Below are positions 26,770 through 36,010 of a DNA stretch of 64,000 nucleotides, piece after piece. Each line of letters opens with the position of its first letter. Positions within the stretch are counted from its first letter, which is position 1. Below the pieces are notes generated by a model that did not search any database, had not been told where the DNA came from, and worked only from the letters and a program-made list of their open reading frames with translations. This DNA comes from Hyphomicrobiales bacterium (GTDB lineage: Bacteria; Pseudomonadota; Alphaproteobacteria; Rhizobiales; Rhizobiaceae). The position numbers and the translations under genes are program-made. The stretch spans positions 1 to 64,000 of the forward strand of contig UCJH01000018.1 in NCBI GenBank assembly GCA_900472785.1, written 5' to 3'.

Positions 26770-27704
26770 CAGGCGAGCCTTGTGCCGGCCGCAATCGCCG
26801 TGCCACGCAGGAATTCGCCCACCGCCAGCGGCTTGCCGCCTGCCTTCTGCAACCGGATCAGGCGAACGGCGCCTTCGCCGCAGGCAATCGTCAGGTCGTC
26901 CGACAGAACGCTGCCGGGAGCACCGTTGCCTTCGGAAACCACGCTTTGCAGGACCTTGACGCGTTCCGGACGACCGCCGATCTCCACTTCGAACCAGGCA
27001 CCGGGAAACGGCGACAAGCCGCGAATGTGATTGTGCACTTCAAGCGCCGGTCGCGAGAAATCGATGCGGGTTTCCGCCTTGCTGATCTTTGCCGCATACA
27101 GAACGCCATCGCCCGTCTGGGGCGACAGCGGCAGGTCGCCGCCATCGAGCTTTTCCATCGCATCCTTCATCAGGCTTGCACCGGCCAGCATCAGGCGGTC
27201 GTGCAATTCCCCTGCCGTCATCTCCAGACCGATCGCAACCGTCTTCGTCAGGGCCACCGGGCCGGTATCCAGTCCCTTGTCCATGCGCATCACCATCATG
27301 CCGGTCTCGTGGTCGCCGGCCATGATCGCGCGCTGGATCGGGGCAGCCCCGCGCCAGCGCGGCAGGAGCGAGGCATGGCCATTGTAGCAGCCCTGTCGCG
27401 TGCCGTTCAGGATCTCCTCGGGCAGCAGCAGGCCATAGGCGACGACAACAGCCACGTCCGCGTCGAAATCCTGGAAGGTCTGGCGGTCGGCAGCGTCCTT
27501 GAAGTTCAACGGGGTCAGCACCGGCATGCCGAGGAGTTCCGCCGCCTGATGCACCGGCGACTTCTGCAGCTCAAGGCCCCGCCGGCCACCCGGACGCGGC
27601 GGCTGCGAATAGACGGCGACGATCTTGTGGCCAGCCTGCGCCAGCGCCGAGAGCGTCGGCACGGAAAACTCCGGCGTTCCCATGAAGATGATGCGAAGCG
27701 ACAC
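26769..27704 (-). CDS. fmt: Methionyl-tRNA formyltransferase
   Basis: A 311-residue enzyme that formylates initiator Met-tRNA using 10-formyltetrahydrofolate. Visible are the N-terminal [14 protein letters not shown] strand, the catalytic segment [32 protein letters not shown], and the C-terminal domain from about residue 205. Related genomes usually have def, fmt and truA side by side; here a toxin-antitoxin module lies between def and fmt, starting 24 bases upstream of the fmt start. Confidence 0.98.
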   Translation of the reverse strand: MSLRIIFMGTPEFSVPTLSALAQAGHKIVAVYSQPPRPGGRRGLELQKSPVHQAAELLGMPVLTPLNFKDAADRQTFQDFDADVAVVVAYGLLLPEEILNGTRQGCYNGHASLLPRWRGAAPIQRAIMAGDHETGMMVMRMDKGLDTGPVALTKTVAIGLEMTAGELHDRLMLAGASLMKDAMEKLDGGDLPLSPQTGDGVLYAAKISKAETRIDFSRPALEVHNHIRGLSPFPGAWFEVEIGGRPERVKVLQSVVSEGNGAPGSVLSDDLTIACGEGAVRLIRLQKAGGKPLAVGEFLRGTAIAAGTRLA

Positions 27705-27728
27705 GGTACGCGGCCTCCCGTTTCTGGA

Positions 27729-28148
27729 TCAGGCCTCTTCAAACGGGTTTACGAGCGCCAAATCAAGCCCCTCGAAGTCTTTTACGTTTCGTGTTGCCAG
27801 TGTCGCGCCATGGAAAAGACAGATAGCGGCGATCATGGCGTCCTTGGTTTCGATGTGACGTCCCGCCTTTTGCCTTTGCGCGGCAATCCGACCATAGATC
27901 GGCGCCATGCGAACAGAAAAACTGAGAATGCGGCCTGCAAACTCTTCCTCAATATCGGTGAAAATCCGGGTCAGCGAATCTCGGCGGCGACCCGGATCCA
28001 GCAAGTTTAGGCCGAAATGGATTTCCGCAATCGTGATCGATGTCAGAAACACACCTTCCATATCGTAGCGATCAAGCCAGCGCAGGATTCAATCACTGTG
28101 CTGACGGCCATTGATTTCGGATATGACATTCGCGTCGAGGACAATCAA
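27729..28148 (-). pseudogene. PIN-domain (VapC/FitB-like) toxin gene with in-frame TGA
   Basis: Read from a TTG at 28,148 the frame gives LIVLDANVISEINGRQHSD, a classic PIN N-terminus with the catalytic Asp5, then TGA at 28,091-28,089. The same frame then continues without a break as ILRWLDRYDMEGVFLTSITIAEI and runs 113 codons to the end. In FitB/VapC proteins the stretch between NVISE and WL has this same length, so the stop replaces one residue (CGA to TGA would suffice). An ATG at 28,061 could express only a product lacking Asp5. It is probably a nonsense-inactivated toxin; readthrough or a sequence error are alternatives. The usual overlapping ATG (28,155) is in the wrong frame. Confidence 0.85.
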
Positions 28149-28154
28149 AAGCCA

Positions 28155-28415
28155 TCACTCGAAATTTGGCGGTGGACGGTCCGGCTCTTTGCGAAAGGCG
28201 GCGATGGCTTCCAGTTCATCCGACGAAAAACGTTGATCGCCAACAATGGTGCGCAAACGACTTCCCGCAGTTTGCGGCTGGCTCGACTCCAGGCTAAGGG
28301 CCCTCTGTATATTTACAATCGCCTCTTCTGAGAGACTGCGGCCGTTTCTACGTGCGCTTTTCTGTAATTCCATTTTCAGGGCATCATCGACGCCTCGCAA
28401 CAACAGATCACCCAT
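28155..28415 (-). CDS. FitA/VapB-like ribbon-helix-helix antitoxin
   Basis: An 86-residue protein whose N-terminal half (MGDLLLRGVDDALKMELQ then RNGRSLSEEAIVNIQRAL) is a ribbon-helix-helix DNA-binding domain of the FitA type. The C-terminal half (DELEAIAAFRKEPDR) is the kind that wraps the toxin. GGAGG lies 5 bases before the ATG at 28,415, deciding the start. A perfect palindrome just upstream is the likely operator. The toxin frame follows immediately. Base composition is lower in GC than def and fmt, as expected for an acquired module. It appears intact. Confidence 0.85.
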   Translation of the reverse strand: MGDLLLRGVDDALKMELQKSARRNGRSLSEEAIVNIQRALSLESSQPQTAGSRLRTIVGDQRFSSDELEAIAAFRKEPDRPPPNFE

Positions 28416-28430
28416 GCGCACCTCCACCAA

Positions 28431-28445
28431 GATATCACTGATATC
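28431..28445. promoter_or_regulatory. Candidate operator of the toxin-antitoxin module
   Basis: GATATCACTGATATC is a perfect 15-bp palindrome about 16 bases upstream of the antitoxin start, directly before its ribosome site. Ribbon-helix-helix antitoxins usually repress their own operon through such sites. Confidence 0.6.
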
Positions 28446-28478
28446 ATAGGCTCGAAGGCTTAACTTTCAAGACGACGC

Positions 28479-29003
28479 TCAGATGGCCTTGCTGCCGCGC
28501 AGCTTGGCGGCCTTGGTGAATTTGCGGATCACCATTTCGCGCTTGAGCTTGGAGATGTGGTCGATGAACAGCGTGCCGTTCAGGTGGTCGATCTCGTGCT
28601 GCAGGCAGGTGGCGAGCAGGCCGTCGGCCTCCGTCGTCTGCTGTTTGCCGTCGCGATCGACGTAGCGCAGCGTGATGGATGCTGGCCGCTCGACTTCCGC
28701 GTAATAATCGGGAATGGAGAGGCACCCCTCTTCGTAAACCGACCGTTCGTCCGACGCGGCAACGATTTCGGGATTGATGAAGACCAGCGGCTGCCTTTCC
28801 TCGCCTTCCTTGGCGACGTCGATGACCAGCAGGCGGCGGTCGACACCGATCTGGATCGCCGCAAGGCCGATGCCCGGCGCGTCATACATGGTGTCGAGCA
28901 TGTCGTCGGCGAGGCGGAGGATTTCGGCGTCCACGGCTTCCACCGGCCGGGAAATCTGGCGCAATACGGGATCGGGAAGGATGATCAGCGGCTTTATGGT
29001 CAT
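28479..29003 (-). CDS. def: Peptide deformylase
   Basis: A 174-residue metallo-enzyme that removes the N-formyl group from new proteins. All three signature motifs are present: [10 protein letters not shown] (45-54), EEGCLSIP with metal ligand Cys94, and QHEIDHL with His136, Glu137 and His140. It completes the initiator formylation cycle with fmt, from which it is separated here by the toxin-antitoxin module. Confidence 0.98.
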   Translation of the reverse strand: MTIKPLIILPDPVLRQISRPVEAVDAEILRLADDMLDTMYDAPGIGLAAIQIGVDRRLLVIDVAKEGEERQPLVFINPEIVAASDERSVYEEGCLSIPDYYAEVERPASITLRYVDRDGKQQTTEADGLLATCLQHEIDHLNGTLFIDHISKLKREMVIRKFTKAAKLRGSKAI

Positions 29004-29169
29004 TTCGACCCCATAACCGATCTTTCGGCCGGATGGAATTCTTGTCTTACATTTTTTTGCACTGGCGCGGATCAGAGCGTGTCAATCCGATACCTGGGCC
29101 CGGGAAGCCGATCTGCGTGTTCCTGTTTTGATCTGGTTTCGGCCGAAAAAATCTGCTAGGCATGGCGCC

Positions 29170-30366
29170 ATGGAGCCCATGACCCTTTCCTTCGATCGCA
29201 CGCTTTTCGTCCTCGGCACACATCCGGTAACCTTCGGAGCCCTTGTCCTGACAGCCGCCCTGTTGCTGGCCGCGGTGCTGATCGTCTTTGTCGTGGGGCG
29301 CAATCACAAGAGCAGACGGGCAGCCGAAGCCGATGCACGGATGATGGCCTTGATTGCGGCGCAGACGGAGATGCAGGGGCGCATCGCGGCGCTCGCCGAC
29401 GTCTTCGGAACGCGGCAGTCGGAGCTCAATCAGTCGATCAACCAACGCATCGACGGCATGACGCAGCGTATCGGCACCTCGATCACCGAACAGACCAAGG
29501 CGACGCACGAAAATCTCCGCCGCCTGCAGGAGCGGCTGGCGGTGATCGACACGGCCCAGACCAACATTCAATCGCTCGCCAAGGACATGGCCGGCCTGCA
29601 GAGCATCCTGTCCAACAAGCAGACGCGCGGGGCGTTCGGCCAGTCGCGCATGGAAACCATCATCGCTGATGGCCTGCCGATCGGCGCCTATGCCTTCCAG
29701 CCGACCTTGTCCAACGGATCGCGCCCGGACTGCACCATCCGCATGCCGAACGACCAGCCGGCGTTGGTGATCGACGCCAAATTTCCGCTGGAGGGATGGA
29801 ATGCCATCCGCGCCGCCACCGATCCGGAAGCGTCCAGGCTCGCCGCGCAGCAATTCCGGCGTGATATGGAGGTCCATATCCGGGATATTTCCGGGAAATA
29901 TCTGATCACCGGCGAAACGCAGGAAACCGCCTTTCTCTTCGTTCCCTCCGAATCGATTTTCGCCGAGATCCACGAGCATTTCGAAGGGATCGTCCAGCGC
30001 GCCCACCGCGCCCGCATCGTCATCGTCTCGCCATCGCTGCTGATGCTGTCGATCCAGGTCATCCAGGCGATCCTGCGGGATGCGCGGATGCGCGAGCAGG
30101 CGCATCTGATCCAGGGTGAAGTCGTGCGGCTGATGGAGGATTTGGGGCGGCTGGACGAGCGCGTGCGCAAGCTTCACGGCCATTTTTTAACGACGCAGAA
30201 GGATGTCGACGACATTCTCCTGTCCTCCGAGAAACTCAAGCGGCGCGGCACGCGGATCGAAGCGCTCGATCTTGAAACCGCCACGGCGTCCGAGCCGTCC
30301 AAGGAGCCAAAGGCATTCGACAGCCGGCTCGGGCAATTGAAACTGCGGGTGGTTGACGAGGACTGA
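29170..30366 (+). CDS. rmuC: DNA recombination protein RmuC
   Basis: A 398-residue protein with an N-terminal membrane anchor (about residues 15-40), a coiled-coil stretch to about 165, and the RmuC nuclease-like domain with ALVIDAKFPLEGW, DISGKYL and FVPSESIFAEIHEH. RmuC limits DNA inversions at short repeats in Escherichia coli. The ATG at 29,170 begins MEPMTLSF; 29,179 is an alternative. It diverges from def across about 165 bases. Confidence 0.95.
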   Translation: MEPMTLSFDRTLFVLGTHPVTFGALVLTAALLLAAVLIVFVVGRNHKSRRAAEADARMMALIAAQTEMQGRIAALADVFGTRQSELNQSINQRIDGMTQRIGTSITEQTKATHENLRRLQERLAVIDTAQTNIQSLAKDMAGLQSILSNKQTRGAFGQSRMETIIADGLPIGAYAFQPTLSNGSRPDCTIRMPNDQPALVIDAKFPLEGWNAIRAATDPEASRLAAQQFRRDMEVHIRDISGKYLITGETQETAFLFVPSESIFAEIHEHFEGIVQRAHRARIVIVSPSLLMLSIQVIQAILRDARMREQAHLIQGEVVRLMEDLGRLDERVRKLHGHFLTTQKDVDDILLSSEKLKRRGTRIEALDLETATASEPSKEPKAFDSRLGQLKLRVVDED

Positions 30367-30417
30367 TCCTCTCGGGCACTGTCCCGCAAAAATCAGCACT
30401 CGGGCGGGATACCTCAC

Positions 30418-31317
30418 ATGATTACAGTTTTCGGCTCCATCAACATGGACCTGATCGCCACCACGGCGCGCCTGCCCAAGCCCGGCGAAACGGTCGCCGG
30501 CACGGGCTTCAGCACGGCCGCCGGCGGCAAGGGCGCCAACCAGGCGCTGGCCGCCCGCCGCGCCGGTGCGACCGTCAAGATGGCCGGCGCCGTCGGCTCC
30601 GACAGTTTTGCCGAAGGCGCCCTGGACTTGCTGAAATCCGCAGGCGCCGACCTGTCTCTGGTCAAGACGGCTTCGGAACCGACCGGCACTGCCCACATCA
30701 CCGTCGGCGGCGACGGGGAAAACGTGATCATCGTCGTCGCCAGCGCGAACGGAACGGTCGGCGCATCGGATGCCGAAACAGCGGTGGGCATGATGACGCC
30801 CGGCGACACGCTGATGCTGCAACTGGAAATCCCGGCACCTGCCGTCGAGGCTGCCCTTGATGCCGCCAAAGAAAAAGGCGTGACATCGATCATCAACATC
30901 GCGCCGCTGACCCCGGAGGCGGGGCGCCTCGGTCGCAAGGCCGATATCGTCGTTGCCAACGAGACCGAGTTCGAACTGCTCGCAGGCGCACACGATCTCA
31001 CCACCGCCCAGCGCGAGGACGCCGTCAGGCGCCTGCACCAGGAGACCGGACAGACGATCATCGTGACGCTTGGCGCCGAAGGCGTGATGGCGATCCGCGA
31101 CGGCATCATTCATCGCGCCAAGGGGTTGAAGATCGCGCCGGTCGACACGGTCGGCGCCGGCGATACCTTCTGCGGCTATCTCGCTGCCAGCCTCGATGCG
31201 GGCCTTGCCTTCCCTGATGCGCTGCGCCGGGCTGCCGTCGCCGGCTCCCTTGCCTGCCTGAAGCCCGGCGCCCAACCGGCCATCCCCATCGCCGCCGAAG
31301 TCGATGCGAAAATCTGA
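30418..31317 (+). CDS. rbsK: Ribokinase
   Basis: A 299-residue PfkB-family sugar kinase that makes ribose 5-phosphate. The N-terminal signature GGKGANQALAARRAG is at about residues 36-50, and the C-terminal signature DTVGAGDTFCGY contains the catalytic Asp249; NETEFELL and LGAEGV also fit. No ribose ABC transporter is adjacent. A nucleoside hydrolase, which releases ribose, lies 2.8 kb away, with a chemoreceptor gene between, so its likely role is ribose salvage from nucleosides. Confidence 0.94.
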   Translation: MITVFGSINMDLIATTARLPKPGETVAGTGFSTAAGGKGANQALAARRAGATVKMAGAVGSDSFAEGALDLLKSAGADLSLVKTASEPTGTAHITVGGDGENVIIVVASANGTVGASDAETAVGMMTPGDTLMLQLEIPAPAVEAALDAAKEKGVTSIINIAPLTPEAGRLGRKADIVVANETEFELLAGAHDLTTAQREDAVRRLHQETGQTIIVTLGAEGVMAIRDGIIHRAKGLKIAPVDTVGAGDTFCGYLAASLDAGLAFPDALRRAAVAGSLACLKPGAQPAIPIAAEVDAKI

Positions 31318-31692
31318 GGCTGCGGGCCAAGGGTAGAAAGCGCAAGCGGTCTGCCGGGCAACAACAGGTTTCATGTCTAACGCCCCTGCGACATCCCGCC
31401 ACAGGCGGGAAGCGGGTGCATGCCTGGTTTTGTTCGCAATCGGAACAGCGGACGTCGCTGCCATTCCCGACCGCGGCGCCACGGGCCCTGAAGGGTAAAT
31501 CTTTCCTTCAATCTGTTGGCCGTATTTTAACGGATGATGGTTTACGCAAGAAGCCATGAAGGCCTTCGCTTCTGTTTCGAGGCACGGCCTTCCGGTGTCG
31601 GTCGACATCGGACGCTCCATGATGGGGCAAATTCCCACACTCAGACAGCGTCACTCCGCGACTGCGGAGACCATACCAATGCGGGGACATCC
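31318..31692. other. 375-bp gap before the second chemoreceptor gene
   Basis: No gene with support is seen. A short CCCGCC/GGCGGG hairpin at about 31,394-31,410 lacks a T run. The right half is presumably the leader and promoter region of the chemoreceptor, but no clear promoter could be named. The in-frame extension of the chemoreceptor frame to 31,534 has no family similarity. Confidence 0.5.
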
Positions 31693-34077
31693 ATGTTCAA
31701 GTTCCAGGCCAGATCGCTTGCAACCAAACTCATCACCGTCACGGGCGGCATTATCGCCCTCGTTCTTCTGGCTTCCAATTTCGTGCTGATTTCGCAGACG
31801 CAGGACCGCGTCGCCGAACTGGTCTATGCCGATGCGAATTCGCAGGCAAAGGGCATCGCGTCGGATATCGCCGGCAGTGTCGGGGAACTTGCAGGCGCGG
31901 CGCGCTCCATGGCGGGCGTCATCGGGCTTGCCCATGAAAACAACCGCCTCGACCGAAAGGGCACGATCGACATCCTCAAATCCAATGTCGAGCGGAATGC
32001 GTTCGCCTTCGGCAGCTGGTTTGCGGAAGAGCCGAACGCCTTTGACGGCAAGTCTCCGGAGATGAAGGGCAAGGCCGAGTTCGGCGCCAGCAAGGACGGC
32101 ACGTTCAATCCCTACTGGACGAAGAGCAAGACCGATGGCGGCATAAGCTTCTCCGCCTTCGATTCCGACTATCCGGCCGAGTGGTATGCGCTCGCGGCCA
32201 AGAGCGGCAAGGGCGCGATGACGCAGCCCTATTCGGAAACCACCACGGGCAGCGCCGTTTCGATGTCGTCGATCGCCTATCCGGTCCTGTCGAAAGGCAA
32301 GCTCATCGGCGTCAGCGGCGTCGATATCTCGCTCAAAACCCTGTCCGACAAGCTTTCACAGCTGCATCCCTTTGGTTCGGGCCGCGTCACCCTGTTGTCG
32401 CAGGCCGGCAAATGGCTGGTGGCTCCGGTTCCGGACCTGCTGATGAAAGAATATGAGGGCGAAGGCGCCGACGTCGTCAAGGAAGCCCTGGCCTCCGGCA
32501 AGGTCGGCCGTATCGAGAATCTTTCCTTCGAGGAGATGGGTTCGTTCGATCGGGTCGTCTATCCCTTCGCGCTTCCGGACGTCAACACGTCCTGGATCGT
32601 GCTCGTCGACGTGCCCCGCTCGGCCATTCAGGCGCCGGTCCTCGACCAGACATACATGATGATCATCGGCGGGCTCGTCGTTCTCGGCGCAGTGCTGCTC
32701 GGGCTTTATTTCGCCGTACGCAGCTACGTCCAGAGGCCCTTGGCTGGTCTTGTCAAGGATGTCGAAAACCTCAGCAGCGGCGCCTATGCAACGCCGGTCT
32801 CCGGCCAGCAACGGACCGACGAAACCGGTGCTGTCGCCAAGGCTCTCGAGGGTTTCCGCCACCAGCTGTCGGATGCGAAGCGTCTTGAAATCGAGGCGAA
32901 GGGCGATCGCGAGCAGTCGGAGCGCCAGCGCAGCCAGTCGGAAACGGAACGGGCCGAAAACAGCGCCCTCCAGCGCGATATCGTTGCCCGTCTCGGAAAG
33001 GGCCTCTCGCACCTGTCCTCGGGCGATCTCAGCTTCCGTATCGCCGATGAATTCCCCGGCGATTACGCGCAGCTGAAGAACGATTTCAATTCGGCGATGG
33101 AAAGCCTCGAGGAGACGATCCAGACCGTCAACACGTCCGTCATCAACATCGGCACCGGCACCAGCGAAATCAGCAATGCGGCCAACGACCTGTCGCACCG
33201 CACTGAGCAGCAGGCGGCAAGCCTGGAGGAAACGGCAGCAGCGCTCGATCAATTGACCTCGCAGGTCAATGCCAGCGCCGACAATGCCAAGGTTGCCGCC
33301 AAGTCGGTCGAGACGGCAAGCAACGATGCCGAACAGTCCGGCGAAGTCGTCCAGAAGGCGATCGCCGCGATGAAGGGCATCGAGCAGTCCTCAGGCGAAG
33401 TCAGCCGCATCATCGGCGTCATCGACGAGATCGCCTTCCAGACCAACCTTCTGGCGCTCAACGCCGGTGTCGAAGCCGCACGTGCCGGCGACGCAGGCAA
33501 GGGTTTCGCCGTCGTCGCACAGGAAGTGCGCGAACTGGCGCAGCGATCTGCCAATGCCGCCAAGGAGATCAAGACACTGATCAACACCTCCGCCGGTCAG
33601 GTACGCGACGGTGTCGATCTCGTCGGACAGGCGGGTGGTGCGCTTCACAAGATCGCCGACCAGGTGGTCCAGATCAACGGCCTGATCCGCCAGATTTCGG
33701 GCTCGGCGTCCGAACAGGCTGTCGGCCTGAAGGAGATCAACACCGCCGTCAACCAGATGGACCAGGTGACGCAGCAGAACGCCGCCATGGTCGAGGAAAC
33801 CACAGCCGCCAGCATGACGCTGAACGAGGAGGCGCGCGCACTCAGCACGCTCGTTTCCCGCTTCAAGGTGGCGCGCCAGAGTCAGTCTTCCAGCGAAATG
33901 CTGCGCAATACGGCGGACCGGATGCGCGCGCCGGCAAAGGCTTCGAGCTACAGCGCACCGGCCTATGCGGCACCCGTAAGGCCGGCACCGGCCCGCTCCG
34001 TTGCCTCACCGGCAAAGGCTGCGCCGCAGGTTTCCGGCAATACGGCGCTCGCCCAGGACAGCTGGGAAGAGTTCTGA
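31693..34077 (+). CDS. Methyl-accepting chemotaxis protein with dCache-type sensor
   Basis: A 794-residue chemoreceptor. After a first membrane helix (about residues 12-34) comes a periplasmic domain of roughly 290 residues with the cache pattern ([51 protein letters not shown]), then a second helix around [25 protein letters not shown] segments and the signalling coiled coil with [19 protein letters not shown] follow. It ends DSWEEF, a CheR/CheB-tether-like tail, as does the chemoreceptor at 4,336-6,345. GGGGA precedes the ATG. Location between ribokinase and nucleoside hydrolase genes hints at, but does not prove, a nucleoside or ribose ligand. Confidence 0.95.
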   Translation: MFKFQARSLATKLITVTGGIIALVLLASNFVLISQTQDRVAELVYADANSQAKGIASDIAGSVGELAGAARSMAGVIGLAHENNRLDRKGTIDILKSNVERNAFAFGSWFAEEPNAFDGKSPEMKGKAEFGASKDGTFNPYWTKSKTDGGISFSAFDSDYPAEWYALAAKSGKGAMTQPYSETTTGSAVSMSSIAYPVLSKGKLIGVSGVDISLKTLSDKLSQLHPFGSGRVTLLSQAGKWLVAPVPDLLMKEYEGEGADVVKEALASGKVGRIENLSFEEMGSFDRVVYPFALPDVNTSWIVLVDVPRSAIQAPVLDQTYMMIIGGLVVLGAVLLGLYFAVRSYVQRPLAGLVKDVENLSSGAYATPVSGQQRTDETGAVAKALEGFRHQLSDAKRLEIEAKGDREQSERQRSQSETERAENSALQRDIVARLGKGLSHLSSGDLSFRIADEFPGDYAQLKNDFNSAMESLEETIQTVNTSVINIGTGTSEISNAANDLSHRTEQQAASLEETAAALDQLTSQVNASADNAKVAAKSVETASNDAEQSGEVVQKAIAAMKGIEQSSGEVSRIIGVIDEIAFQTNLLALNAGVEAARAGDAGKGFAVVAQEVRELAQRSANAAKEIKTLINTSAGQVRDGVDLVGQAGGALHKIADQVVQINGLIRQISGSASEQAVGLKEINTAVNQMDQVTQQNAAMVEETTAASMTLNEEARALSTLVSRFKVARQSQSSSEMLRNTADRMRAPAKASSYSAPAYAAPVRPAPARSVASPAKAAPQVSGNTALAQDSWEEF

Positions 34078-34102
34078 GCCGAAAGTGCTTGCATGAACAC
34101 GG

Positions 34103-34128
34103 AAACGGCGCCCTCGGGCGCCGTTTTC
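34103..34128 (+). terminator. Intrinsic terminator after the dCache chemoreceptor
   Basis: A 10-bp stem (34103-34112 with 34117-34126) closed by a CTCG loop and followed by TTTTCTT lies 25 bases after the chemoreceptor stop. The symmetric A/T flanks mean it could also stop the convergent nucleoside hydrolase transcript. Confidence 0.88.
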
Positions 34129-34150
34129 TTATATGGTCCCTATCCAGGCA

Positions 34151-35095
34151 TCAGAGCCGCGCCAGACGCTCCGTCAAAAGGTCGAAGAACCCCTGGTCGT
34201 CGATGAAGCGCATGACCTTGGCGTTGTGCTTGCGCTTGGTGACCTGCCACCAGTCGACCACGGTCATGCCGACGGTGAGTTCCGATTTCGTTTCAATCTC
34301 CACATTGCAATCGCGGCCGGTGAAAAGCTCAGGGCGCAGCAGGTAGGCGATGACCGTCGGGTCATGCAGCGGGCCGCCGTCGGTGCCGTATTTCTCGACG
34401 TCGAAGCGTTCGAAGAATTCCAGCATTTCCGCCATAGCAACGGCGGCGGGCGAGCCGATCGCCTTGATCTTCTCGACGCGTGCCTTGTAGGTCAGCACCC
34501 GGTGGGTGACATCCAGCGGCATCATGACGATGGGAATGCCGGACTTGAAGACGATCTCGGCCGCATCCGGGTCGACATAGATGTTGAACTCGGCCGCGGG
34601 CGTGATGTTGCCGCCCTCGAAGAAGCCGCCGCCCATCATCACCAGTTCGCGCACCCGCGGCGCAATTTCCGGCGCCTTGTTGAGCGCCATGGCGATATTG
34701 GTAAGCGCGCCGAGCGTGCAGATCGTAACGGTGCCCGGTTCCTCGGCCAGCAGCGTCTCGATGATGAAATCGACGGCGTGCTGCGTCTGCAGCGGCATGG
34801 TCGGCTCCTCGACAATAGGGCCGTCGAGACCGGTCTTGCCATGGACGTGCTCCGCCGTCACCAGCTGGCGGACAAGCGGCCTGTCGGCGCCGGCAAACAC
34901 CTTCACGTCACGGCGGTTGGAAAGCTCGCAGACAACGCGGATATTGCGGGACGTCTGCGCCACCGGAACATTGCCGGCGACGGCGGTGATGCCGAGCACA
35001 TCGAGTTCGTCCGGGCTGCCGAGCGCCAGCATGATCGCCGCGGCGTCGTCCTGTCCCGGATCGGTATCGATGATTATCTTTCGCGGCACGGTCAT
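34151..35095 (-). CDS. Inosine-uridine-type nucleoside hydrolase
   Basis: A 314-residue calcium-dependent hydrolase that cleaves ribonucleosides to base and ribose. The signature IIIDTDPGQDDAAAI is at residues 7-21; VMMGGGFFEGGNITPAAEFNIYVDPDAA contains further metal and ribose ligands. The C-terminal His of the IU type can be seen in PLHDPTVIAYLL. The exact nucleoside preference is open. It is convergent with the chemoreceptor and close to rbsK, which would phosphorylate the released ribose. Confidence 0.95.
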   Translation of the reverse strand: MTVPRKIIIDTDPGQDDAAAIMLALGSPDELDVLGITAVAGNVPVAQTSRNIRVVCELSNRRDVKVFAGADRPLVRQLVTAEHVHGKTGLDGPIVEEPTMPLQTQHAVDFIIETLLAEEPGTVTICTLGALTNIAMALNKAPEIAPRVRELVMMGGGFFEGGNITPAAEFNIYVDPDAAEIVFKSGIPIVMMPLDVTHRVLTYKARVEKIKAIGSPAAVAMAEMLEFFERFDVEKYGTDGGPLHDPTVIAYLLRPELFTGRDCNVEIETKSELTVGMTVVDWWQVTKRKHNAKVMRFIDDQGFFDLLTERLARL

Positions 35096-35249
35096 GCGGG
35101 TCTCCTAGCAAATCAGCGAGCGGACTATGATTTGCCTCCCCGGCCGGCGCAAGCGCCTTGCGCTCTCCGCGCACAACTACCATATTGGAAGCTGTGGACG
35201 CTGCCTCGCAGGCCCGCTGAATGGTCGCTTGACAGCCAAGGACTAAGGT

Positions 35250-35681
35250 ATGACCCGGATTACCTCTTTTACGAGCCCGCTAATGCTCGGTTTCGATGCC
35301 ATGGAAAAGACCCTGGAGCGCATCGCCAAGGGCAATGATGGCTACCCACCCTACAATATCGAGCGGATCCGCAGCAATGAAGCAGCGGGCGAGCCAGAGC
35401 GCCTGCGCATCACGCTGGCCGTCGCCGGCTTTTCCGACGAAGACCTCGACGTGACGACCGAAGAGAACCAGCTCGTCATCCGCGGCCGGCAGGGCGAAAC
35501 CGGCGAGCGCGACTATCTCCACAGGGGCATTGCCGCCCGACAGTTTCAGCGTGTTTTCGTGCTGGCCGAAGGCATGCATGTTTCCGGTGCCGAATTGCGC
35601 AACGGTTTGCTGTCCGTGGACCTTATCCGTCCAGAACCTGTCCGCATGGTAAAGAAAATTAATATTTCAGTCCCAGAGTAG
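35250..35681 (+). CDS. Small heat-shock protein (Hsp20/IbpA family)
   Basis: A 143-residue chaperone with an alpha-crystallin domain at about residues 40-130 (LRITLAVAGFSDEDLDV, ENQLVIRG and the family motif NGLLSVDL) and a C-terminal I-x-I motif (INISV). It prevents aggregation of unfolding proteins. Many rhizobial hsp20 genes carry a ROSE RNA thermometer in the leader; a hairpin over GACTAAGGT is possible here, but the ROSE consensus is not evident. The DUF1150 gene follows by 48 bases. Confidence 0.93.
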   Translation: MTRITSFTSPLMLGFDAMEKTLERIAKGNDGYPPYNIERIRSNEAAGEPERLRITLAVAGFSDEDLDVTTEENQLVIRGRQGETGERDYLHRGIAARQFQRVFVLAEGMHVSGAELRNGLLSVDLIRPEPVRMVKKINISVPE

Positions 35682-35729
35682 GATGACCGGCAGTTTTCAT
35701 ACCCTGCCCGAAGCCACGGAGCGAGACTC

Positions 35730-35987
35730 ATGGGATACAGAAACATCACCTCACAACTGACGAAGAACGACCTCGCGCATCTTGGTGCCGGTGAAGTCGG
35801 CTATATTCGCAAGATGCGGTCGGACGAAGTTTCGCGCGTCTTCCCGGAAGCGCCCGACATGGATCCAGGCCTTGATCTCTGGGCGTTGTTCGGCGCCGAC
35901 GGCACGCCGATCCTGCTGACGGACAATCGCTCGAGCACCTTCTTCAAGGCCGCCGAAGACGACCTGCGTACCGTCAGCCTGCACTGA
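35730..35987 (+). CDS. DUF1150 family protein
   Basis: An 85-residue soluble protein matching DUF1150, with GEVGYIRKMRSDEV near residues 21-34 and the conserved LDLWALFGADGTPILLTDNR in the C-terminal half. It commonly follows an Hsp20 gene in Rhizobiales, as here, so it is probably coregulated with the chaperone. No function is known; the fit of length and motif is good. Confidence 0.88.
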   Translation: MGYRNITSQLTKNDLAHLGAGEVGYIRKMRSDEVSRVFPEAPDMDPGLDLWALFGADGTPILLTDNRSSTFFKAAEDDLRTVSLH

Positions 35988-36010
35988 TATCGACGATCGA
36001 CGCGCCGGGT

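Noticed and set aside
28088-28155. ATG at 28,155 overlapping the antitoxin stop as the toxin start
   Set aside because: The TGATG overlap looks ideal, but this ATG is in a different frame from the PIN domain and its frame closes after about 20 codons.
35160-35249. ROSE RNA thermometer before the hsp20 gene
   Set aside because: A weak hairpin over the ribosome-site region can be drawn, but the conserved ROSE 3' hairpin around the Shine-Dalgarno sequence is not present.
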